Of a stretch of 48,698 nucleotides of DNA, positions 32,593 through 42,614 are shown piece after piece (within the stretch, counting starts at the first letter, position 1; the number at the start of each line of letters is the position of its first letter). This DNA is from Chara braunii (Eukaryota > Streptophyta > Charophyceae > Charales > Characeae). The translations under genes and the position numbers were made by a program. The stretch covers positions 650,432-699,129 of the forward strand of contig BFEA01000392.1 in the NCBI GenBank assembly GCA_003427395.1, read 5' to 3'. The notes under the pieces are model-generated. The model was not told where the DNA came from. It did no database searches and worked only from the letters and a program-made list of their open reading frames with translations.

Positions 32593-33491
32593 CTACCAGA
32601 ATTCATGAACCATGTCTTTGAATTTGGTGAGGGGGAGCAGCGAAGTGTTAAATTTATAGAACCCGGGCCCCCTTTTGATATGAGTATGGAGGGAGAGGCC
32701 CAACGTGATCATTATGTGATCAAAGGACCTGTTAGGGCTGATTGGATCTATCTCTGCAGTTGTAACCAGGCCCGTCAGGTCCTTGGATACCAGAGTGATA
32801 TCTATACGCGAGTTGGCCAAGCCCCGGTCTCCTCTAGACGACATGCATGTGTAAGCTTTTTGTGCAGGATGCAGTACTCTATAGGTATCTTCTAGTTCCC
32901 TATTTGCCATTAGTTGTGTCAACATCAGCGTGTTCGGGCCCAGATCCGGCAGCGAAGGCATCGTCGGTTCCGACCGCTGGGAGGCGGACCTTCGGTCCAT
33001 TGCTGGGTCCAAGGTGGTGTTGAAGTCTCCGACCAATATTGTCGGGGCATCTTGCGGTATATGCTGGTGTAGAGAAAGCCAGAGGTCGACCCTATCGGTG
33101 GGATCGTTAGGGGCATACACGTTAACAAGATAGAATTCTTCCTCATCATATGCCACTTTGAGACAAATCCACCTTCCTTGTGGTGGTCGTGCTAGACTGA
33201 CACCGGTCTGAGTCTTGAGGACGGCGGCAACCATATTGCTACCCCCGCCGATGCTCTCTCAACTGTGGGTGTTGAGAAAGATGTGTAGGGCCAAATGAAT
33301 TTGGCCTTTGCTGCATGTTGCAGGCTGTCTTGGAGATGCGTTTCTTGGACGCACACTGCATCAGGCCAGCCGCCGTTCACCGGGGATTTGATCATGTCCC
33401 ATATGGCACTTTTCTTGTCTGCAGTTGCTTGGATAAGTCCATTAACATTGATGGAGCTAATGCCTATATTTGCTCCGGCCAGCTGCGCCGC
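32593..33491 (-). pseudogene. LINE-2 ORF2: APE endonuclease
   Basis: The domain begins right after a TAA in front of a TTG codon (forward ~33494), with no ATG near, so the true start of ORF2 is unclear. Motifs are INVNGL, CVQETHL, GVAIWLPP, LVGDFN, MDRRS, and SFDHIM as the SDH-like block. A frameshift near 33230 splits it. A TAG at 32593-32595 stands where LINE-1 has Glu (KEYWEYW). All catalytic motifs are otherwise kept. Confidence 0.85.
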
Positions 33492-33801
33492 CAATTAAAG
33501 GGGGTTTCTGATTCTAGGGACGACGACGGGAGATGAGGGTTGTGGCAGCGAGGGGTGGGCAAGAGAAGGCGGGGTTGTATCCATCTGCGGGGCCTGTGTA
33601 GGTGGGGGGGCGGGCGGGAGCAGGGTGGTCGTTGAGCCTTGTTGCCTGCGAGCGTCTGTCATTTGGCTCCTTGCGTCCATCTACGTGCCCTGTGTATGTG
33701 GGGGGGCGGATGGGAACCGTGTGGCCATTGAGCATTGTTGTCCACGGGAGTCTATCATTTGACTCGATCGGCTGACAGGCACAGGGTAGCAATACATTTT
33801 G

Positions 33802-34758
33802 CTATTCAGCAATCCTCATGAAGTCGCAGTCCTTGATTTTGATGGGAAGGACGAAGGGGGGGTCATCCCCCTGGTTGTGTTCTTCCAACACGTTATCCTC
33901 CAGGAATGCTTGCATGAAAACCAGGACCCTGTTCAGCGTCCAGACCATGTTGGTTCTGAAGCGAGTGGTACTCAGCTCCATGAGCTGCTGGTGGGTGAAC
34001 CAGTTGAAGGTTGAGTTTTTCTGCAATCGCAACTTCGGGTCCATGAGAAGTATGATGGGGATAATGTCTTTCGAGAATAAGAGCGAGGTTGGCAGGACGA
34101 CCCCCAAAAGGGCCAAAACACCTTCCGTACCCATCTTACGGACCCAATATTTGAGTCTTTTGAGGATGACTGCCACTGATGGGTTGCCCCTCCAGCCTTC
34201 CAGCGTCAGGTCATCGGGAGCCAGTGGGTGCGATGAGGAGGTCTCCTGTGATGGCGGTTTGAGGCCAAACACCCAGTGTCCCCCTTTTTTCACTCCGGTG
34301 GGAGGGAGGATGACAACCTCTGGTGGCATCGCCATCGGGGCGCTGTCATCCTCAGTCTCACCAGTTGTCTCAGTTTCTTGGGGGGGGGGGGTAAGGCCAG
34401 CGCCGTCTTCATCTTCGGACAGGTTGTCCTCTACGCCATCCTGAATGATCTCAATGACCCCGGGAATGGGGGGAATGGAGGGAGCGATCGCATATGTATC
34501 ATGTGTGACAGCGTTCTTCCGGTGGTCGTCGTCCACTCGCTGCGGCTCATCAACGGGCAGGGGCGGTGGGCAAACAATCGGTTGAAGCTGCAGTCGGGCT
34601 GGCTGCAGGGCTCGAGCGAGGCCCTCCGGATCTGTAGGGGAGGCGCAGATCCGGCGGAGAGTGCAAGAGTGTCGCTGGGCACTCTCGTCATCCAGTTCTT
34701 TTGGTGGGGGTTGGTGCAGCCTGTCACCGTCAGAGCAGCCCGAACAGTGATGGACCAT
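33802..34758 (-). pseudogene. LINE-2 ORF1 C-terminal part with a second helical module
   Basis: This 318-codon stretch is in the same frame as 34819-35154. It is Pro/Glu-rich at first, then has a helical segment (ILKRLKYWVRK at forward ~34140-34170, then MVWTLNRVLVFMQAFLEDN). That segment resembles the module at 34819-35154 and the one in LINE-1 ORF1b. It ends with a stop at 33802, about 310 bases before the endonuclease. Two module copies in LINE-2 against one seen in LINE-1 suggest duplication. Confidence 0.55.
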
Positions 34759-34818
34759 AGTGGATTGCGGCTGGTCATCCGTCCGCAGTGGAATGGAGTG
34801 TAGTGTATTACAGAGTTC

Positions 34819-35154
34819 CTATACGAGCTGTTTGGGCCAGGCCAGCCCCTCGTGAAAGAAAGCTTCTTCGGAAGGTGCCGTGTGGCCATGGTTGTTATTG
34901 ACGCTATTACTGTCGAGCAGGGCCTTAGCATAATTCTCAATTTTGTCTAGAAAATCATTCACCACAAGGACTATGGCTGCCCCCACTTCCATCCAGTCAA
35001 TGGAGGCGACGGTGTGGTATTTTTCCACTGTGACCAGGACCCGGGGGCTATACATGAGGACCCTCTTGGCCTCTCCCCAATGCTTGTTGTTGAGTCTGTC
35101 ATCCGGTCTCTCCTCTGTGAACGAGAATATTTTGGTGAGTGTCCATTCGGTCAA
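34819..35154 (-). pseudogene. LINE-2 copy of the conserved helical module
   Basis: LTEWTLTKIF, AKRVLMYSPRVLV and IDWMEVGAAIVLVVNDFL line up with LTDWILQN, IRRRILAKPNI and IDWGRVAKVIIATV of LINE-1 in order and spacing. The frame is open upstream of 35154 as well (VQQKLAFLTEW). The Gln/His-rich frame runs into it one base out of register near a T-run. No named domain comes to mind. Confidence 0.6.
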
Positions 35155-36107
35155 AAAAGCCAGTTTTTGTTGGACTTCCTCATCAACGGAGAGAGGGGGC
35201 GGATCTGGCAGGACCGGTGCGGAGACATTGGCTGAACTGCCTCCATCTCCGTATCTTCCAAGGGGGGCCGTCGTTGCTCATCCAGTGGGCCATCTGTGGG
35301 GGGGGAGAACGTGTCCATGTCCTCGGGCTTCGGTGCTTCTTCGTACCAGTCCGGGAGCGCAGCAAGGGGGAACTGGGGATGGCCCTGTTGCTGTTGCTGT
35401 TGGCCATTTTGCCTGTTCGCCTCTTGCTGCCATAACCATTGTAGTTGCTGCTGCTTTTGGTGTAGGACCTGTTCTTGTTGGCAGCATAATTGTTGTTGCC
35501 ATTGCAGGTGCAAATGCTGCAAGATGTGTTGTTGGAGTATGATTTTGTCGTGGTGTTGCTGGTGCTGGTATTGAGCCAACTGGGCATTCAGCAGAATTCG
35601 GAATTGCTGTTCACAGTCTATTTGCTGCGGGCCTTGTTGCTGGGGGTCGTGCGTGTGGTCATGCGTTTGGTCCAACAACTGCATACATATCTGTTGGTGC
35701 ATTTGCAGTTGTTGTTGTTGGTGTTGGTGTTGGCAGTGGTGTGCTTGCTGTTGCTGTTGTTCTTGCATGAGTTGTTGGTTTTGCATGGCGTGTGGGTGGC
35801 GTTGTTGTTGGATCAGCACCTCCTGGTTCAATTCGAGGTGAATGTGTTGGGTTGCGTGGTTGTGTTGTGGTTGGTGTTGGTGAGTGTGGTTATGTGGCAC
35901 AGAGCAGTTTTGGTGGTGTTGATATTGTGGATGGGGCGTCGTTGGCTGTTGCTGCTGCTGATGTAGGTTCAATTGGTACTCGTCTTGAGCTTGCTGCGGT
36001 TGCTGTTTGTGCACAGTGTGCGTCATCATCAGGTCCTGCTGTTCCTGCTGCACATGCTGGTGGATCTGATGATGCCTATGCATCGGGGGGGGGGGGCAGC
36101 GAGACAT
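35151..36107 (-). pseudogene. LINE-2 ORF1: Gln/His-rich segment
   Basis: About 240 residues are dominated by Gln and His, followed by an acidic/Pro-rich end. It corresponds in position to the Gln/His-rich N-terminal part of LINE-1 ORF1b. Upstream, the ORF1 frame passes its TAG at 36209 and stays open with a similar Pro/Gln/His composition up to a 12-base C run (forward 36085-36096), where the frame shifts into this one. It is therefore best read as an internal part of a single long ORF1. Confidence 0.6.
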
Positions 36108-36208
36108 CTTGAATTTCGCCGTTGCTCAGGGCATTGGTGCTGGGGGGGCTCCTGGGCCGTATTGTGAGGCATGTCCCCTGGCCGCGGGCTGTGTTGGTGG
36201 GGGCCCAT

Positions 36209-37189
36209 CTAGTGTGACAGCTCAGGTTGGATCCCCATGTGCTCCGGGCAATGAGTCTGTGGTTGCCCCTGCTGTTCCAGTTGCATCCCCATGGTCTGCA
36301 GCCCTTCATGGTCCATTTCCAGCATGCCATTGCCTCCCTGGTGAGACGGTGGCGCGAGGTGCAGGTGTAAACTCACGGGCTGCACCATTTGTGAAGAATT
36401 GTGTTGCGTGTCATGGTTCTGGCCTGACCCATCTTTCGTCAGTTCCATTCGTTGTGGCTGTTGCGATCGTTCACATTCATCTCCCAGCGGTCGATCCGGA
36501 CCGCAGGCGTCTCCGGGAGGGCTGTCTTGGGGAACGGCCGTCTGTTGACCCGAGTCCCCGGGGGGGGGCAGTATCAGCGTGGCATTCGGGGACTGCTTGG
36601 GTCGTGGCAGATCCCAGTGCTGTGACAGGGCCACGTCTTTAATCTTATTAAGGAGGGAGCTTGCTTTCTGCCACACTTGATGTGACTTCAGATTTTTTGT
36701 GGTTTCGTCGTCGGTCCCCCGTACTGTGGGCGGTTTCCTTGGGGGGGGCAGTGGACTCTCCGTCCCACCTGCAGTCCGGTCAAGCTTTTGGGTGCTTGCC
36801 AGCTGGCCCGCAGTTATCAGATCTTTAGCAGCCATGGGCCTTTCGGCCTCATCAGCCTCGGCCTGTAAGCGATACTGTCGGTCAGCATCACTACTTCCCA
36901 ATTGTTGGAGAGACTCATGCAGCAAGAATTTAATCTCCCCTGTGACTTCCGAGACGTCCTTCAACAGCGCGTTCGCTCTCATCTTCGCCTGCTCTGCATC
37001 CTGTCCAGGGGGCTGTTGTTCGGTCTTCTCAGGCGCCAGCTTTGCCGATTGTTGGGGGTCGGGCAGCGGCTGCCGTGATCCTTCCCCATCCTCAGCGTGT
37101 CCAGTCTCCGGGATCCCAGGCTTCGCCGGTTGTGGGTTCTGCGCTGGGGACCCCGGCTTCGCCGGTTGTGGCTTCTGCGCCGGGAGCAC
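36209..37189 (-). pseudogene. LINE-2 ORF1: charged linker
   Basis: This is in the same frame as the upstream ORF1 pieces. It has Pro/Ala/Gln-rich repeats at the start (AQKPQPAKPG type), then a helical stretch around LLKDVSEVTGEIKFLLHESL, then Pro/Gln-rich sequence up to TAG at 36209. No domain recognised; it corresponds to the low-complexity second half of LINE-1 ORF1. Confidence 0.55.
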
Positions 37190-37270
37190 AGCAGCCTGTT
37201 TATCGCGTGCAGGCTGCAGTGTGACCGAGGTTTGCTGTTTTGGCAGCGATTCTTCACGTTCCGTCAGGTC

Positions 37271-37868
37271 CTACGGGGGGGAGGCACAATTCGGTTGCCC
37301 CAGCTGCCGGGTCTTGTGAGAAGAAGACTCAATCCCACATTCTGTCCCTGTCTTCAACGGGGAGGACCCTCGGGCCTGCATATCCTGTGTAGTTGCCATT
37401 GCACCCGTGGTTTGCTGTCCAGGTGAGCAATCCCCACTTTTTGTCTGAGTCTTCTGCGCAGGGGACCCAATAGTCTGTTTATCTTGTGCAGCCAGCAGTG
37501 TGACCTGGGTTTGCTGTTTTGGCACCGAATTCTCTTGTTCCGTCAGGTTCTGCCGGGGGGAGGCACGAGCCGCTTGTCCCAGCTGTCGGGTCTTGTGAGA
37601 AGAAGACTCAGTCCCACATTTGATCCTTGTCTTCAATGGGGAGGACCCACGGGCCTGTTTATCCTGAGTAGCTGCCATTGCACCCTTGATTTGTTGTCCA
37701 GGTCCTGAGTTTTCGCGAGCCGCTTGTCCCAGGTGCCGGGTGTTGTGAGAAGAAGACTCGGTCCCACATTCGGTCCTTGTCTTCAATGGGGAGGACCGAC
37801 GGGCCTGTTTATCCTGAGCAGCTTCCATTGCACCCTTGATTTGCTGTCCAGGTACTGAGTTTTCGTGA
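37271..37868 (-). repeat. Four ~150-bp coding repeats in LINE-2 ORF1
   Basis: On the minus strand four imperfect units encode QDKQARGSSPLKT followed by SSSHKTRQLGQ. The clearest pair has a period of exactly 150 bp (GAGCCGCTTGTCCC at forward 37567 and 37717), that is 50 codons. The repeats are not visible in LINE-1, whose linker has different repeats. Confidence 0.8.
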
Positions 37869-37897
37869 TCCGCCTGCCGGGGGGAGGGTTCAGCCAG

Positions 37898-38866
37898 TTA
37901 CCCATTTTGCTTTGGTTTATACTTTTGTCCCCGTGTGCAATGTGGCGTGTGTCGGCTGTTGCCTTCTTCCCTGCCATCATGGTTTGGCCGTTTGAGGCCA
38001 TTCCCTTGCTGTGGTGCCTCCGAGGCAGCCTGCCTTTTTCCTTTCTGTTTGGGATCTTCGCTTATAACTACTCTAGCCCCTGAGGGGAAGAGTTTTGGTT
38101 GGGTCTTCCCTTGCCACAACCACTTGCCCGGGCTGCCATCTGCATAAACGTGGAGCACCCAACCCTCAAGCTCCATTTCTTCAGGGAACAATCTCTCCTC
38201 GTTTGTGGGGTGGGGAGTCACGAGACCCTTTATTTTCGTTTTGGTGTTGTTTGGGCATGTATCGTCAGTGCACAGGTGCCCCCTGTCCTTACATGCATAA
38301 CACCACGGATCTTGCTTGTGGCTAACAGGGACGGAGAACTCCTTCCCTCCATGGGAGTATCTCCACTCGTCGTTGAGGGGGAAGGGGTAGGACTCATCCC
38401 AGTCTACTGCCACTAGCAGTGAGTCGTCGCGTTTGCTCATAAACATGGGCAGGTCCGTGATGTAAACCTTGACATGGGCGATGTTTTCCAGATCTGTGAG
38501 GATCACACCCTGAACGGACACGGGCGCGAATCTGAATTCAACCCAAAAGTTGGATTTCATGAGGTGTTCCCTGCGCCGATCTCCAGATTGCGGGTTGGCG
38601 AAGGACCATGCCGCCACCTGCACTGTTTTACCGCGAAACTGCAACAATCTGTTTTTGAGGAGGAGTTGCTTGTCAGTCGAGTACAGGGTCAGGACCGTGA
38701 TGCACTCCACATTATCCACTTCGATGAGGAAGTGATCATGCACCAGTCGGCGGTCTGGCTTAATCTTCGTCAACCTGATGCTGATCCATTTAATTTTTTC
38801 ATTAATCGGAAAGGTCGACTGGCATGGCAGGAAGTGGAATTGCATTGCTCTGTGCGAGTAAATCAT
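37898..38866 (-). pseudogene. LINE-2 ORF1: DUF4283-like region and zinc knuckle
   Basis: The 322-codon stretch aligns with LINE-1 ORF1 from SSHAVQF (here YSHRAMQF) through NFWVEFRFAPVSVQ to the knuckle CYACKDRGHLCTDDTC at forward ~38254-38302. It is preceded in the same frame by TAG (38885-38887) where LINE-1 has Gln, and it ends at TAA (37898-37900), after which the frame goes on. It is presumed to bind element RNA. Confidence 0.8.
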
Positions 38867-38942
38867 ATCTCTTATGACCCTTGCCTAGGCAGGGAAGACC
38901 GAGTGTGGATAGATGTAGTCGTCCCTTACTTGAAACTTTCTC

Positions 38943-39524
38943 TCAGTCGCTACATACAACTGTTGTATAAGATAACTCTTCAGTGGAGCCATTGAATCGA
39001 GGAGCCATTGAATCGAGGAGCGATTCCCTGTGAGCATCCGATTGTGCAGGAGCAGAGAGTGCTCTGAGTAGCTGCGGGGGTGGTTTGTTGGAGGGCCCCA
39101 GGGAAGAGAGGTCGGCGTTCTGGTGCGATCTAGAGGCAGCAACCTTGTCTTTCCACGTGTCAACTTGTTTTGCTTTGTCTGGATTCGTGTCATTGTGTTT
39201 CGATCTGGAGGCTGCGACCTTGTCTTTCCACGTGTGATTCGAGTTTGCATCGTGTGCATGTTTCTTTTTTCCTTTATTCGAGTCATTGTTTTTTGCACTT
39301 TGTCGTTGCTGCTCGTGGGCTGTGATCAGTCTGTCGTTCACCTCCGTTCCACGTATCTCCCTTGCCGTGGTTGCTTTGCTCGTCCCGGCCACTTGCTTAT
39401 TCAGTGCAACTGCGAGTGGTGGCCAAAAAGATGAAGTTGTTGTAGTCATCCTTGCTATTTGTTTCGGTTTTTTTGAAATTTCGCTCGGAGGGGCGAGGCA
39501 GCGCCCATGGGAAGGCGATGTCAC
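38943..39524 (-). pseudogene. LINE-2 ORF1: N-terminal part
   Basis: A Lys/Ser/Thr-rich start holds two copies of TWKDKVAASRS, corresponding to the WAEVLKTA motif near the LINE-1 ORF1 start. A frame change near 38960 is needed to reach the DUF4283-like region (QLYVATERKFQVRDD in the next frame). Low complexity makes the true start uncertain. Confidence 0.6.
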
Positions 39525-39819
39525 GTGTGTTGCCTAACTTGTCTGTTCCAAGGGCATACAGGCTATCTGTCCGCTGTCCATCGTTCCACTTGAGGCACTT
39601 GAGTCCAACCTATGTTTGTGGGGTTACCGTGTGGCCGTCGATCCTATCCTATCCACACAGAGCGAGTTGTGCCTGCATGGCATCGGTTATACCGACGATC
39701 GTGTATTTCGTGTACGCTACTGTTTCCAGGTGCTTAAGGCTATCCAGTCCGGGGAGCAGACAGGGCAGGGGATCGATGAGATCTGGTGCAGTGGGGGTGG
39801 TGGTTATTGGAGGTAGGGG

Positions 39820-40040
39820 ATGCAGAGCCAGGACGAATTGGGTGAATCGGGAAGGAGGGCGGGGGCCAGGCTGGATTGGGTGAGTCGGGAAGAAGGGAGG
39901 GTGAACGGGACGATGTGGTGGGGGGGAGGACGGGACGATTTGACGAATCGGGAAGGAGGGAGGGGGCCAGGCTGGGTTGAGCGAGTCGGGAAGGAGGGAG
40001 GGTGAACAGGACGATCTAATGGGGGCGAGGACGGGACGAT
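39820..40040. repeat. G-rich minisatellite, period about 101 bp
   Basis: Units share GGGGGCCAGGCTGG (39861 and 39962) and GTCGGGAAG/GGGAGGGTGAAC blocks. Upstream of LINE-2; it could be part of its 5' region. Confidence 0.65.
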
Positions 40041-40224
40041 ATGCCGGGGGCAAGGGGGTGGTTGGGTATCACCGATGTGTGACGCTTGTTGTGTCCGGTG
40101 TTGCGACGGGTCGTCCTTGTAGTTTGTTCATGTGGTTGTCGCCGATCCTATTCCATCGTCGTCGTTAACCGAGCACCCCGCCGCCCGCACCTTCGCCGTG
40201 CACCCACGCCCTCAGAGACGATGG

Positions 40225-40470
40225 CGGTCCCCAGCTTTAAGTGCGAGCGTTGCTCCCCCTTGGTGGCTATCGGGCGCCGTGCCGCTGCAGTAGCCAGTCT
40301 CGCACTCGCCCCTCCTCAGCACGTTGTTTGTCCTCGTTATCCCTAGCTTTGGGTGTGAGCGTTACTCTCCCTTGGTGGCTATCGGGCGTCGTGCCGCTGC
40401 ACTAGCCAGCCTCGCACTCGCCCCTCCTCACCACATTGTCTTGTCTTCGTTATCCCTCGTCAGTCCCTTC
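40225..40470. repeat. Tandem repeat, period about 112 bp
   Basis: Two clear units share TTGGTGGCTATCGGGCG and CTCGCACTCGCCCCTCCTCA. A weaker third unit follows near 40620-40663 (GCGCTCGCCCCTC). Confidence 0.7.
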
Positions 40471-40845
40471 TCATTGATGGTTGTTGTCACCAACGTATCA
40501 CGCTCATCCGTCTTCGTAGATGTCTGTCGGGCTGATGATTGTATGGCTCGTCTCCGAATTCTCCCCAGCCCCAATCGGTGCCGATTGTGCCTCCAATCCA
40601 CCCACTCTTCCCGCCTTAGTTGCTCCCAATCCGGCCTTGCGCTCGCCCCTCTTTAGCACGTTCTTCCCTCGTCATTGTATTCTGCCCCGTTGGTGATATC
40701 TGGTATGTCGCTGAGTTCTCCTCTCGTTTGCCACGCCGGCTTCACTGCATCGCTCGCTTGCCACATTGCGTTACCACTCCGGATGGTGTCTCCGAGGGCG
40801 GCGATGCTCAAGACCCAGGGTGTCGGGATACAGGTAACCTACTTA

Positions 40846-40950
40846 ACGAGGTGATAGGAGCATCCCCGACAAGTAGGCCCCAGCGTCGAAGACTCCATCT
40901 ATTGGTGGGGAGCTGCACCTGCTGGAAATCGGGTCCAGCGTCCCTATGCA
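40846..40950 (-). repeat. SINE-like repeat, copy G
   Basis: Minus-strand copy with a well-kept core (GGGACGCTGGACCC to AATAGATGGAG) but a diverged 3' part and no A-tail. Confidence 0.7.
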
Positions 40951-41046
40951 GTGATGTGTGGTTATCTCCTACTCAGCATCCATAGCAGTCTATGTGTGTT
41001 CGTTAGCATATGTCACATGATGGGAGAAGCCTATCCACCTAATCTA

Positions 41047-41292
41047 CTGTATCTCAATACGAGCTGAGGCATCAAGCCCAAACCTATCAATCATACCTCA
41101 AGACGAAATCATTACGATGATGTGATGTGTGTTCCTGGAAATCAGGTCCAGATGCCTTATAAAATGATGTGCAGAAATGTCGTAGTACACATTTGATTAC
41201 TAATATATTGTATCTCCAATACGAGCTACGGCATCCAGCCCAATCCCATCGATCAAACCAGAAGCCGAAACCCTAACGATGATGTGATGTAT
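41047..41292. repeat. Two diverged direct repeats about 163 bp apart
   Basis: Segments 41047-41132 and 41210-41292 share GTATCTCAATACGAGCT-like and ACGATGATGTGATGT sequence. A SINE-core fragment (CCTGGAAATCAGGTCCAG) lies in the first unit. Confidence 0.6.
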
Positions 41293-41689
41293 TGCCATGT
41301 TACTCTAGACTGCAGGGGCATTGATTACTTCCCAGCGACAGGGAAGGATTGACCTCCTGCCATCAAAGCCTAACCCTAACGAAAAACATTGTCCTCACAA
41401 CAAGCAATCATCAAAACACTCCACAAAACAGATCAGATACATGAAAACCCTAAACAACCTACCTCCCACCTGAGGGACAGTCAACATTCCTTGTTGATTG
41501 AAATTGAGGGCCGGATGACTCCAATCAACAGTGGGAACATCTTCTATCCTACTCCCATCTGTTGCCAGCCATGGAGGAGCGATTCAACATTGGAAAAGAA
41601 GGGGGAGAGGACGATAAAACGTTTTTTGCAATACTGATCCCCTCCTCCCCATCCTCGTCAGGTCCCCACTCCTCTCCCCCTGTGATGAT

Positions 41690-41820
41690 ATTGCTGTTGT
41701 TGCGGCTATTGTGACTGTTGTCGTTGTCACCGCCAGCGGTGCAGGCGCCGTTGTCTTTGTCGTTGTTGTTGTTACTATTGTTGTTGATGTCACAGTCGTC
41801 GTTGTCGCCGCTGTCAAAAA
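41690..41820. repeat. GTT/GTC-type simple repeat
   Basis: Degenerate trinucleotide-like repeat of GTTGTT, GTCGTT and GTCACC units next to SINE copy H. The same kind of sequence is found on its other side (42068-42250), so H may have inserted into it. Confidence 0.7.
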
Positions 41821-41830
41821 CACAGCTGCC

Positions 41831-42050
41831 TTTTTTTTTTTTTTTTTTTGGAAAGCAACCCCCCGGTGATAGTGGTGCTGATAGGAGCAGCCACCGCTAC
41901 CACCCGGGAAGGGGCTCCGTCTATTGGTGGGGAGCATCACCTGCTGGAAAGCGGGTCCAGCGTCCCATATACAAAACTGCAATCAGAGAAACAATGTAGA
42001 GAACCCTTGCCAGCATTGATTACCCTGGAGTCCAGGGGATTGACTGAATC
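41831..42050 (-). repeat. SINE-like repeat, copy H, long form
   Basis: On the minus strand it has the A-tail (T-run 41831-41849), the stem-loop (GTGGTAGCGGTG and CACCACTATCAC), the core and the extra 5' segment with the CCCTGGAGTCCAGGG palindrome. The last ~45 bp match copy E almost base for base. It ends at about 42048, which helps define the 5' end of the long form. Confidence 0.85.
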
Positions 42051-42056
42051 ACTGTC

Positions 42057-42614
42057 TTAACGCCGACGTGCAGTCTTTGTTGTTCTTGCTGTTGACGTCA
42101 CCGTCAACGATGTCAATGTTGTTGTTGTTGTTGTTGCCCATGCCGCTGTTGCCATCGTCATCGCTGCCTGCCCCCGTGTCACTATTGATGATGATGTTGC
42201 TGTTGTTGTTGTTGTTGTCGCTGACCCGCACTCCAGCCTTTGCCGCTGATATCGTCGATGTTGTTGTGTCATACTGCCGCTGTTGTAGTAGCCATCGGAG
42301 AGTGCTCGCCCTTCCCTGAGGAGATCGTAGTATGTGCGTGTGATCCTGCGCTCCCGCTCCCAATCGATGATGTCATTAAGCAGAGGATCCGGCCCCTCCT
42401 CCATCGCCCAGATAATGTTGAGCATCTGCTGGGACATATTGTCCAGCCAATCAGCCATTGAAGCCCCGCCCCCTCGGACCTCAGATGGGTGGTTTGCTGG
42501 AGATGACATCACCCACACAATCTCTTGCAGCTGAAGCCTCCCATCCTCCAGCTCGGACAACCATGCCTCCGCTCGCTGTCGTTGATCTTCATCCGATGCC
42601 ATCATACCTGTCAT
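42057..42614 (-). CDS. Possible hypothetical protein with a Thr-rich simple-repeat end
   Basis: An ATG-initiated 185-codon ORF. Residues 1-~125 have normal protein-like composition (acidic, helical, Trp-containing; WLSELEDGRLQLQEIVWVM at about 14-32). The rest is Thr/Ala-rich read-through of a trinucleotide repeat. I recognise no family. It lies between SINE-like copies with no conserved neighbour. It could be a fragment of an unknown element, a truncated host gene, or chance; the first part is the only non-transposon ORF in the window that looks protein-like. Confidence 0.3.
   Translation of the reverse strand: MTGMMASDEDQRQRAEAWLSELEDGRLQLQEIVWVMSSPANHPSEVRGGGASMADWLDNMSQQMLNIIWAMEEGPDPLLNDIIDWERERRITRTYYDLLREGRALSDGYYNSGSMTQQHRRYQRQRLECGSATTTTTTATSSSIVTRGQAAMTMATAAWATTTTTTLTSLTVTSTARTTKTARRR

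Larger units (their letters stand above)
28973..39524 (-). mobile_element. LINE-2: complete but inactivated L1 LINE, about 10.5 kb
   Basis: The same module order as LINE-1 is present on the minus strand. The coding extent from 39524 to 33802 is about 1,900 codons of ORF1-type sequence, followed by ORF2 from ~33491 to 28973. Most of ORF1 and most of ORF2 each stay in one frame apart from point stops (38885-38887, 37898-37900, 37271-37273, 32593-32595, 32302-32304, 31690-31692). A few frameshifts lie near 38960, 36090, 35170, 33230 and 30000-30490. Several stops align with Gln or Arg in sister sequences, so the decay is mainly by C-to-T changes. Confidence 0.9.

Noticed and set aside
35490-36112. 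Leu/Val/Cys-rich plus-strand frames that look membrane-like
   Set aside because: They are the antisense of the LINE-2 Gln/His-rich segment; CAG/CAA/CAC codons read backwards give Leu, Val and Cys.
37271-37868. Regularly spaced repeats that might suggest a CRISPR array
   Set aside because: Units are 150 bp, imperfect, in frame and without spacer structure; they are coding repeats in a eukaryotic LINE.
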